DNA of 64,000 nt, taken from NCBI RefSeq assembly GCF_000631985.1, contig NZ_JFYN01000042.1, positions 367,006 through 431,005 of the forward strand, given 5' to 3'. Positions 54,603-62,692 of this stretch are shown piece after piece. Origin of the DNA: Pseudomonas sp. RIT288 (lineage in GTDB: Bacteria; Pseudomonadota; Gammaproteobacteria; Pseudomonadales; Pseudomonadaceae). Every line of letters begins with the position of its first letter. Position 1 is the stretch's first letter. The notes beneath the pieces were generated by a model. That model was given only the letters and a program-made list of their open reading frames with translations. It made no database searches and had not been told where the DNA came from. A program made the translations under genes and the position numbers.

Positions 54603-56235
54603 ATGCGTCACTATCATATCGCCGCAAGCGAATTCAATTACCTGCAAACCGCCGAGCAAGACCTGCACGGTAGTCTGGACGGTTTAAACGCCTGTGTGGA
54701 GTGCTGTGACCGACATGCCGATGGCCAAGATGTGGCCTTGTACTATGAAGCACAGGATGGCCGAGCCTCGCACCATACCTTTCGCGAACTACAGGATCAG
54801 GCTGCCCGATTTGGCAATTTCCTCCGTGAGCAAGGCGTGCAACCGGGTGACCGGGTCGCCGGGCTTTTACCGCGAACATTCGAGCTACTGATCACGATCT
54901 TGGGAACCTGGCGGGTAGGAGCGGTGTACCAACCGCTATTTATCGCGTTCGGCCCTAAGGCGATTGAGCAGCGGCTGGACTGCTCTGGTGCGCGCTGGGT
55001 TGTTACCGATGCGCACAACCGGCCCAAACTGAACGAAGTCACCAACTGCCCCATTGTGATCACAGTGGAAGCCGCTCAACAGGACCTCGGCGATTATGAT
55101 TTTTGGAGTACCCTCCAACGCCAGAGCAACGACTGCGAGCCGCTGCTTCAGGACGGCCAAGCCCCCATTTCTTCTCATGTGCACTTCCGGGACCACCGGG
55201 CCAGCCAAGCCCCTAGAGGTTCCATTGCGGGCCATTTTGGCTTTCAAGGGATACATGCATGATGCAGTAGAGTTGCGGGCGGACGATCGCTTTTGGAACC
55301 TCGCTGATCCCGGCTGGGCCTATGGCCTCTATTACTCGGTCACCGGGCCACTGGCTTTAGGTCACGCGACGTTGTTCTACGATGGCCCATTTTCGGTCGA
55401 TAGCACCTGTTGGGTAATCAACAAATATGCAATCACTAACCTCGCCGGCTCCCCGACGGCCTTCACGTCACTTATCTCGACGGGTACGCAATTCGCCGAT
55501 AGCATCAGGGGTCGGTTGCGCGTAATCAGCAGCGCCGGAGAGCCACTCAATCCCCAAGTCATCCGCTGGTTCGCCGAGCACTTAGGCGTAGTCATCCACG
55601 ACCACTATGGACAGACCGAGCTGGGCATGGTGCTTTGCAACCATCATGGTCTGAGCCACCCTGTACGTGAAGGCTCTGCTGGCTACGCCATTCTTGGTCA
55701 CCGAATTGTAGTGCTTGATGAGCAGCAGCAGGAATTGCCGGCTGGCCAGCCTGGTGCATTGGCAGTTGATCGCGAGCGCTCGCCGCAGTACTGGTTCGCT
55801 GGTTACTTCGGCATGCCGACGAAGGCCTTCGTGGGTCGTTATTACTTGAGCGGGGATACTGCAGAACTCAATGACGATGGGAGCATTAGCTTCGTAGGTC
55901 GTAACGACGACGTGATCACCACCTCCGGTTATCGGGTAGGGCCGTTTGACGTTGAAAGCGCGCTGGTGGAGCATCCTGCTGTGATTGAGGCCGCCGTGAT
56001 CGGCAAGCCTAACCCGCAGCGGACAGAGGTGATCAAGGCTTTCGTAGTACTGAACAAGCAATATCTACCTGGCCCGAAACTGGCCGAAACACTGCGGCTA
56101 CACGTCCGCCAGCGTCTCGCGGCTCATGCCTATCCACGCGAAATCGAGTTCGTCAATGAGCTGCCGAAGACACCCAGCGGCAAGCTGCAACGGTTCATCC
56201 TGCGCAACCAGGAGATTGCCAAGCAGCAGCGCTAG
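54603..56235 (+). pseudogene. AMP-forming acyl-CoA synthetase, frameshifted
   Basis: Two overlapping frames together make one adenylate-forming enzyme of about 540 residues. The first (54603 to about 55166) has the N-terminal domain (TFRELQDQAARFGNFLREQG). The second carries MCTSGTTGPAKP, HDHYGQTELGM, YYLSGDTAELNDDG and the catalytic Lys in PKTPSGKLQRF. The shift falls in a run of five C at 55162-55166; removing one C restores the frame through APFLLMCTSGTTG. It is either a real inactivating slip or a sequencing error. It would activate an organic acid with CoA. Confidence 0.82.
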
Positions 56236-56972
56236 GACTTAAGAGTGGTGGCGTGCGAAAGATCCAAATACGCCAATGGGTTACCTTAACGAATTATCGT
56301 TAGAATCCAGCGAATCCAGCAGGATCGTTAGTCCTCCAAGCTGGATAGTATCAATTTCTTGATATCACTCAGTGGCTTGAAGTTGATCGTTGAAACACTA
56401 AGCATTATTTTTTACGTCTTGGCTGTCGCACGATCGCAATCAACTAAAAAAATGAGACACGACACGTATCAAAATAGCGCGAACTCTCACAAAAAAAGAC
56501 AATAAAGTCCTTTTTTCGTTTAACTTTTCGCCCTCCTCCCCCCTCACTGAAACAACCTCTAATGACGCATCCTCGCTGCTCAAAGTGATCGGGATTTCGT
56601 CATGGATACGATATTTCCTGATACCTGCCATCGAATTGAGTGAATGCATAATAGCCTCTATTCTAGCGTTAGCGGTTTCGACATTAAATGCAAAAACCAC
56701 ACCAACCATGGAACATCAACACTACGACGCTACGGATCTGTTTTCGTCATTATCAATTACACCTCCAACGCCTACAATCAAGTTTGTATCAACCCTTACA
56801 CCTCAGCAAAGCGTTGGACAAAAATCATAAAACGACCTTTACAAGCGAACAAAATGAACATACATTGAAAAACATTAATTTCTACCCATCACAGCCAAAC
56901 ACAGCGACGAACACTCATATAGCTTGACAGACATTTTTTGAGGTTCCGTTAGTTTGCTCATGGAAGCCAATT
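56236..56972. other. AT-rich intergenic region
   Basis: A 737-base AT-rich stretch after the acyl-CoA synthetase. Small frames (such as one of 89 codons at 56440-56709, minus strand) lack ribosome sites and family features. No repeat or RNA gene was seen. The composition suggests recently acquired or spacer DNA. Confidence 0.45.
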
Positions 56973-57722
56973 ATGAAATTTGAGCTGGATAATTTCAATG
57001 GCGTGACCATTGATCCTTCTTCATTACCCCCCTCCGCGGAGGAACTAAAAGCTGAGATTGCAGATCTGTTAATGTATCTCGACGCTCACAAAAAGTCCCT
57101 TTGCTGGATCTCACTTCCTATTCTGCAGTCTGAGATAATCCCGTTATTTGTCAGCGCCGGTTTCACCTTTCACAGTTGCCTTCATCAAGAGTTGACGTTG
57201 ATTCGTCAATCTTCAAAAAGTACTTTTGTACCCTTCATTCCGACCCACACAATTGGTGCAGCCGCTATTGTTCTGAATGAAGCGAACGAAATACTCCTGG
57301 TAAAAGAGCGAGGAACAACTGGATTCAAATTGCCGGGCGGCTATGTAGAATCGGGTGAACACATTCAGCACTCGATCCAGCGTGAGGTACTGGAAGAAAC
57401 CGGAATAGAATCGGTATTCTTATCCATAGTTGGATTCACTACAATGCATACTCATCAGCTCGGAAAATCCAATCTGCATTTCATCTGTAAAATGAAAGCG
57501 CTGACGCAAGCGATCAACATATTAGATACCGTGGAAATCGAGGATGCCAGATGGGTTCGGTTGACTTCATATACTTCCGAACCTACTAACAGCCTCACCG
57601 ATCGGCAAATTGTCAATATCGTCGCTCGCAGTACAGGATTGATTGCGACAGAGTTCTCCGGAAATATCGCCCCCCATAAAAGAGATGAAATATTTATCTC
57701 TACATCCACATCGATCATCTAG
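56973..57722 (+). CDS. NUDT6-like Nudix hydrolase with pre-Nudix domain
   Basis: A 249-residue protein. Residues about 90-220 are a Nudix domain with an intact box G-x5-E-x7-REVLEETGI (LPGGYVESGEHIQHSIQRE). Residues 1-85 have the pre-Nudix domain of the NUDT6/plant NUDT2 group, with SLCWISLPILQSEIIPLF and SAGFTFHSC. The group hydrolyses ADP-ribose, NADH or similar nucleotides. GGAAG precedes the ATG. It is monocistronic, in AT-rich DNA, facing the second MFS gene. Its link to the catabolic modules is unclear; repair of oxidised nucleotides is possible. Confidence 0.85.
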   Translation: MKFELDNFNGVTIDPSSLPPSAEELKAEIADLLMYLDAHKKSLCWISLPILQSEIIPLFVSAGFTFHSCLHQELTLIRQSSKSTFVPFIPTHTIGAAAIVLNEANEILLVKERGTTGFKLPGGYVESGEHIQHSIQREVLEETGIESVFLSIVGFTTMHTHQLGKSNLHFICKMKALTQAINILDTVEIEDARWVRLTSYTSEPTNSLTDRQIVNIVARSTGLIATEFSGNIAPHKRDEIFISTSTSII

Positions 57723-57762
57723 GGCATTGCTCAGAAAAAGCAGAGCATCCGTCAACCAAATT

Positions 57763-58929
57763 TTATTCTGCCTTGCTTTCTAAGCGCTCAGACAGCCAGT
57801 AGATTAAACATCCTACAAACGCCATGCTGGCGCCTACATAACCTGTCGATGTCCACCCCAAGCCAGCATTAATCGCGAGTCCCCCCAACCAAGGGCCGAG
57901 CGCGTTTGCAAGGTTTAACGCGGCATGGTTGGAAGCTGCAACGAGTGACTGTCCATGCTTACTGATATCCATCAGTCGCATCTGTAGTGCAGGCGCCAAT
58001 GCGACCATGCATCCAAGTGACACGGTGGCAAGTGAGATTCCCATTAGCGTCTGGGACAGAACTGGAAACGCGAACAAGGCAACAAAACTAAATAACATAA
58101 TATATTTTACAGCGGCAAACTTGATACGATCATAAAGCCAGCCACCTGCAAAATTTCCAATCATCGTACCGACACCAAACAAAACCAGCATGGGCGCGAT
58201 CCAACTAGCGTCCAGCTTGGTAACATTCAAGATAATTGGAGCAAGGTAACTGTAGGCACCAAACATCCCGCAGAAACCAAACGCACCAATTGCAAGGGCA
58301 AGCCATATCTGCAGGCGAGTGAAAGGCATCAATTCATCCTTGACATTTAGTCGCCGCTCATCCTCAACTTCAGGTGCATTGTGATAAAGAAGAATCAAAC
58401 TCGTCAAACTGAAAATAGTGATGCCGGCAAAAACCGAACGCCAGCCGAAAACTTGACCTAGGTAAGTCGCGCCCGGTGCACCAATCAATATTGCTGCCGT
58501 TACTCCCAGTAGTATCCTACTAACCGCCTTGCCTCGCTTATTGAATGGTGCCATAGAAGCCGCCACCATTGCGGCGACACCAAAATAGGCTGCATGCGGG
58601 AAGCCGGCCAATAGCCTGGACAATAAAAGCGTCTCATAGTTTGGAGCCATTAAACTCAAGGCATTTGCACAGACATATAACCCCAATAAAACCAGAATAA
58701 GTTTTCGCTTTTTTAGATAAACCCCTACAAACACCATGAAAGGGGCACCCACAACGACCCCAATCGCGTATGCACTGATCAGATGGGCTACGCTCGTTTC
58801 TGGCTTCTGAAAAGCGGACGACAACGTTGAAATAAGACCCATCATTGCAAACTCGCCAGTGCAGAACGAGAAAACACCTACGATCAAGGCGAACTCAACG
58901 AGGAAGCGCTTGTTTCGAAAAAAAACCAA
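57763..58929 (-). CDS. MFS transporter, DHA1/AraJ-like, copy 2
   Basis: A 388-residue MFS protein that shares most of its helices with copy 1 at 38701-39858 (FSFCTGEFAMMGL, LISAYAIGVVVGAPFMVFVGVYL, AGFPHAAYFGVAA, APFNKRGKAVSRILLGVTAAI). It is clearly a duplicate or a second acquisition. The start is a TTG near 58929 with GAGG about 8 bases upstream; no better ATG lies near. It likely exports a metabolite or toxin. Unlike copy 1, it has no TetR-type palindrome upstream. Confidence 0.85.
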   Translation of the reverse strand: MVFFRNKRFLVEFALIVGVFSFCTGEFAMMGLISTLSSAFQKPETSVAHLISAYAIGVVVGAPFMVFVGVYLKKRKLILVLLGLYVCANALSLMAPNYETLLLSRLLAGFPHAAYFGVAAMVAASMAPFNKRGKAVSRILLGVTAAILIGAPGATYLGQVFGWRSVFAGITIFSLTSLILLYHNAPEVEDERRLNVKDELMPFTRLQIWLALAIGAFGFCGMFGAYSYLAPIILNVTKLDASWIAPMLVLFGVGTMIGNFAGGWLYDRIKFAAVKYIMLFSFVALFAFPVLSQTLMGISLATVSLGCMVALAPALQMRLMDISKHGQSLVAASNHAALNLANALGPWLGGLAINAGLGWTSTGYVGASMAFVGCLIYWLSERLESKAE

Positions 58930-58949
58930 ACTAATTACCTCATGTTAAG

Positions 58950-58986
58950 CAAAAAAAGCACTCAACATGTTCATTCATGTTGAGTG
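58950..58986 (-). terminator. Rho-independent terminator
   Basis: GCACTCAACATG, loop TTCATT, CATGTTGAGTGC (12-bp perfect stem) with a run of about seven A on the left, which is a U-tract on the minus strand. It ends the NCS1 permease transcript, upstream of the MFS gene. The exact base position may be off by one in the A-run. Confidence 0.85.
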
Positions 58987-59051
58987 CAAAGCACGCATTG
59001 TTCGGTCAAGGTATTCCCAGCATCCTCTGCGCCTCCACGGCTCCCCCGCCT

Positions 59052-60647
59052 TTAGTTGGCCTGCGCAGGAGAAGCACGCACACTGCTGCCCTCCTGGCGC
59101 GCCGATTGGAGGAAGACATAGTTACCCTCGGCGCAACCTGCGCATATCGCCTGTTGTCCGGCCGAGGGATCGCGGTCCATCTCAATAGCGCTGTACGATC
59201 GATTACACACATGACACTCGATGTGTGCTCGCCACACATCGAAAACTTCGTCCCGCGGATCGGAGGAACGGGAAATCAATCCACCGTCGACAAATTTGGT
59301 AATTATCCAGTAGCTGAACGCAGCCAGACCCGAAATCAGAATGGGCGCGGTTTCCACATACCAACTACCTTTGGTCCCGCCTTCAACGATTGTGATACCC
59401 ACGACCGTTGAAATGACCATCGCCCATGCGCCAGGCATGACAGCCTTGACCCTACCCGGACGAAACTCCAGACCATGTTTCGCATCACGGTTGAGTGCGT
59501 AGTGAGTCATAAGAATCGCAACCCAAGCAGTAACCGCGACGCCCTGCCATGCCAAGGCTTTGAGCAAATAGCTGAACACGTTGGTGAGCATCAGCAGATA
59601 AACGCAGCAACCCACAAACAGCACCCACACCCAGCGTGGCCAGTAAAGTCGCAAGCCACGAGCAGCAAACCCAGCGAAGTTCAGCGAGGCCACATAGTAG
59701 TTAGCCGTATTGATGCGCGTCTGACTGATCAGAATGAAGATCAGGCCCAAAAAACCGGAGGCATTCAAAATGGCTTCAGCGATACCGCGCTCACTGGCTT
59801 TCAGGCCAGGGAAAACAGTATCCATGATGAATACGCCCGCTAACCCATTCATTACGAATAGCGCAAGGTAGAACACCGGGCCAAAGGTAATCAGGCCATG
59901 AAACTTTGCATCAGCCGGCTTTCCGAACCGCGAAAACTCGGCCGTGACCATCATGTTGACGCAAATGCCCATGTACACAATGAACGCCCACATCCATCCG
60001 GGAACCACCGAATCGCTAGAGGCTGGAATGGACAGGAACGAGGTGGTGAACCCATATTTGTTGCCGGCCATGAAAATAACCAGCACCAGGCCAACGATAT
60101 ACAGGGGCAGCAGTGCACCGTTGAGCTTGTCGAGCCAAACCTGGACACTGCCCATCACCAAAGGCAATGCATACAGCACCGCTAGCAGGTACCACCATCG
60201 CATGTCGCTCTCGGGTGCGAAATACTGCTGGAACGCGACCGCGATGATTGACCCCTCAAACACCGCGTAATACGTCGCCGTCACCGCAAACAACAACGAA
60301 GAAATGATTGCACCTGCGCCACCGAAAATCCCGCGCGACAGCAATGCGACGGTCAGTCCATTTTTGATCGAGCGTTGCGATATCACATAGTTAATGCCGC
60401 CATAGAACAGTGCCGAGAGCACGATCCCCACAATCGCGTTCTTGCTACCCACGGACTGAGCGACTGCCACACTGATGTACAAGTAGAACATCGCGCTGAG
60501 CACAGACCAGGAGGCCATCGCCAGGCTCCAGCGATTTGTTCTCGCCGACAACGGCACCACATGCCTCGAATAATCTTCTGCTGATTGCTCAATCAACACA
60601 CGAGGGTCATCTGCATACGTAACATTAAGCGGATTCAATTCCGACAT
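59052..60647 (-). CDS. NCS1-family permease with Cys-rich tail
   Basis: A 531-residue transporter of the nucleobase:cation symporter-1 family. About 12 membrane helices are visible, with NRWSLAMASWSVLSAMFYLY in helix 1 and TRINTANYYVASLNF in the substrate region. The family imports cytosine, purines, hydantoins or related N-heterocycles. The C-terminal 70 residues form a soluble tail with two CxxC pairs (CHVC and CAGC, 28 residues apart), resembling a zinc ribbon. AGAGAG precedes the ATG. It is downstream of the SDR and hydrolase genes, separated by a terminator-like hairpin. Confidence 0.85.
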   Translation of the reverse strand: MSELNPLNVTYADDPRVLIEQSAEDYSRHVVPLSARTNRWSLAMASWSVLSAMFYLYISVAVAQSVGSKNAIVGIVLSALFYGGINYVISQRSIKNGLTVALLSRGIFGGAGAIISSLLFAVTATYYAVFEGSIIAVAFQQYFAPESDMRWWYLLAVLYALPLVMGSVQVWLDKLNGALLPLYIVGLVLVIFMAGNKYGFTTSFLSIPASSDSVVPGWMWAFIVYMGICVNMMVTAEFSRFGKPADAKFHGLITFGPVFYLALFVMNGLAGVFIMDTVFPGLKASERGIAEAILNASGFLGLIFILISQTRINTANYYVASLNFAGFAARGLRLYWPRWVWVLFVGCCVYLLMLTNVFSYLLKALAWQGVAVTAWVAILMTHYALNRDAKHGLEFRPGRVKAVMPGAWAMVISTVVGITIVEGGTKGSWYVETAPILISGLAAFSYWIITKFVDGGLISRSSDPRDEVFDVWRAHIECHVCNRSYSAIEMDRDPSAGQQAICAGCAEGNYVFLQSARQEGSSVRASPAQAN

Positions 60648-60693
60648 GACGGCTCTCTTTGTTCTACGCGCTGTAAACCGGGCATCAAGACAA

Positions 60694-60721
60694 CAACGCC
60701 CGAGAACAGGCCCGGGCGTTG
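60694..60721 (-). terminator. Hairpin between hydrolase and NCS1 genes
   Basis: CAACGCCCG with CGGGCGTTG, 9-bp stem, 10-base loop, just after the hydrolase stop on the minus strand, followed by TTGTC. It is a moderate terminator. Confidence 0.55.
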
Positions 60722-60739
60722 CAGGTCATACCATCGATA

Positions 60740-61627
60740 TCACTTCACATTGGAAAAAAACTTCAGCAGTTCATCAACTAGACCGTTGGGTTGTTCCTCT
60801 GGAATGTAATGACCGCTTTTCACCATGGTGCCCGATACATTGGCCGCAACTTTCTTTAGCTCGCTGACAAGATCAGGCATCGACCCTTGGTCTGCGCGAA
60901 CGGCCAGCACAGGCATCTTCAGTAAAGTTTTGGCAAACTCACGATTTTGTTCAGCCGACTGCGTGGTAGCGCGATAATACGCGAGACCGCCCTTCCATCC
61001 ATTCAGTCGGAACGCACGTAGATACTCGGCAAAATCTTCCTCGGTGAAGATCTGAGGATTTGCCGCTTTACGTTGCAGATACCACCTCAAGTAGATGTGT
61101 TCACGGCCTTCCAGCAACTCTTCCGGGAGGTCCGGAATATTGTGGAACGCAACATGCCAAGTCCGCCAGGCAGCGTCGGATGCCCACGGAAGATTGTCTG
61201 GCAAACTGATTCCGGGAATGCCCGTGTCCAGAATGGCCAGTCCAGTGACACTGTCACCGAATTGAGCACAATACGGGTAACCCACCCAGGCACCAATGTC
61301 GTGAACCACCAACGAGTGCTTTTCGACACCCACCTGAGTCAGAAATTTTCTCAGCAGGCGCGACACGTTGCCGGTATCACAACTGGACGGTCGATCCGAA
61401 TCACCCTGACCTGGAAGATCCGGCGCAATTACCCGGTAGTGCTTGCCCAGCAGAGGCAGCACCTTGCGCCAGGCATACCAGCTTTGCGGAAAACCACACA
61501 CCAGTACCATCACTTGACCGTTCTCGACACCACCGCTCACATAATGAATACGGGTGCCGTCCACTGTTTCAAAACCCCGCTTGAATCCTTCAACACCACT
61601 GTCCGGCCACTCACGAGCACTAAACAT
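60740..61627 (-). CDS. Alpha/beta hydrolase, epoxide-hydrolase/dehalogenase-like
   Basis: A 295-residue cytosolic hydrolase. The nucleophile position is Asp (VVHDIGAWVGYPY), as in epoxide hydrolases and haloacid dehalogenases, and the catalytic His lies in KSGHYIPEEQPNG. The oxyanion motif HGxP reads CGFPQSWYAW, with Cys in place of His. It could open an epoxide or lactone. The ATG has GGAA upstream. It follows the SDR gene by 53 bases in the same transcript, so both may act on the same alcohol or epoxide. Confidence 0.85.
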   Translation of the reverse strand: MFSAREWPDSGVEGFKRGFETVDGTRIHYVSGGVENGQVMVLVCGFPQSWYAWRKVLPLLGKHYRVIAPDLPGQGDSDRPSSCDTGNVSRLLRKFLTQVGVEKHSLVVHDIGAWVGYPYCAQFGDSVTGLAILDTGIPGISLPDNLPWASDAAWRTWHVAFHNIPDLPEELLEGREHIYLRWYLQRKAANPQIFTEEDFAEYLRAFRLNGWKGGLAYYRATTQSAEQNREFAKTLLKMPVLAVRADQGSMPDLVSELKKVAANVSGTMVKSGHYIPEEQPNGLVDELLKFFSNVK

Positions 61628-61680
61628 TTTTCCGTTACCTTTGCACAGAAAGATTGAAGTTAATGGCTACACAGCCGTGA

Positions 61681-62454
61681 TCAGAAGGGATCGCGCGCCG
61701 CGGCCAGCCAACCACCATCCATCACGTATTCGCTGCCATGGACGAAGTCGGCTTCATCACCGCCGAGGAAGGCAGCAAGTTTGGCTATTTCGCTTGGCTG
61801 GCACCAACGTTGGGCCGGGAATTTCTTGATGGCTGCCTCCATATCTGGAGAGCCTGCGGTAACCGGGTCCGCCAAGGCCAGGGGAGTCGCAGTAGCACCC
61901 GGACAGATCGTGTTAACGCGAATGCCACGCGCCCCGTACTCGAACGTCAGTTGACGAGTCAGACCGATAACGCCGTGCTTGGAGGCGGTGTACGCAGTAC
62001 CGCCGCCAGCCGCACTGAAGCCAGATGTCGACGAGGTGTTGATAATGGCCCCTTTGCCTTGCTTAAGCATTTGCGGGATAACGGCCCGCGCCATCAGAAA
62101 CGGGCCAGTCAAATTGACGGCAATTACTTTGTTCCATTCTTCCAAGCTGACTTCATGCGCAGTCGCATGACCATCCAGAATGCCCGCGTTGTTGCACAGC
62201 AAATCAATATGGCCCCAGCGCTGGATAACAGCATCAACCGCTGACTGGACACTTTTGGGGTCACTCACATCAACTTCGTGGGCAAAGGCGAGCTCAGGTT
62301 GAGCCAGTTCGGAAATGGTTTCCACTGCGCGTTTCGGGTTGATATCCAGCACTGCCACGTTGGCACCGCGAGCTGTAAATTCGTGCACCATGGCACGGCC
62401 CATCCCGGAGCCACCACCAGTTACAATCACTACGCGACCATTATAATTATTCAT
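61681..62454 (-). CDS. Short-chain dehydrogenase/reductase
   Basis: A 257-residue classical SDR. TGGGSGMGRAMVHEF binds the cofactor and NNAG is in place. The catalytic Ser and Tyr-Lys are in NTSSTSGFSAAG and AYTASKHGVIGL. The Asp after beta-strand 2 (VLDINPK) predicts NAD use. It likely oxidises a secondary alcohol. GAGG precedes the ATG. It is the first gene of a minus-strand run with the alpha/beta hydrolase and NCS1 permease, so the three may form a small uptake and conversion unit. Confidence 0.87.
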   Translation of the reverse strand: MNNYNGRVVIVTGGGSGMGRAMVHEFTARGANVAVLDINPKRAVETISELAQPELAFAHEVDVSDPKSVQSAVDAVIQRWGHIDLLCNNAGILDGHATAHEVSLEEWNKVIAVNLTGPFLMARAVIPQMLKQGKGAIINTSSTSGFSAAGGGTAYTASKHGVIGLTRQLTFEYGARGIRVNTICPGATATPLALADPVTAGSPDMEAAIKKFPAQRWCQPSEIAKLAAFLGGDEADFVHGSEYVMDGGWLAAARDPF

Positions 62455-62692
62455 GTCATCAACCTCGCCATTAATAATATCGCCAGCACCGCGAACTAAA
62501 GTTCAAGTCCAGCAACCATTGAAAGCATTCTGCAAAACGACAAGTACTTATGAGTACTCAATAGACCGTGTCTAGCCCGTACATGATTTAGATATTCCCC
62601 TACCCTTCTGATAGGGTCAAATCCCGATTTATGATTGGCGACGATAGCCTTTTCTTATCAATCGGCACGTGTGGTGCTTCGTGATGCTCGAC

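Noticed and set aside
56440..56709. 89-codon minus-strand frame in the AT-rich gap
   Set aside because: No ribosome site and no recognisable features; low-complexity context.
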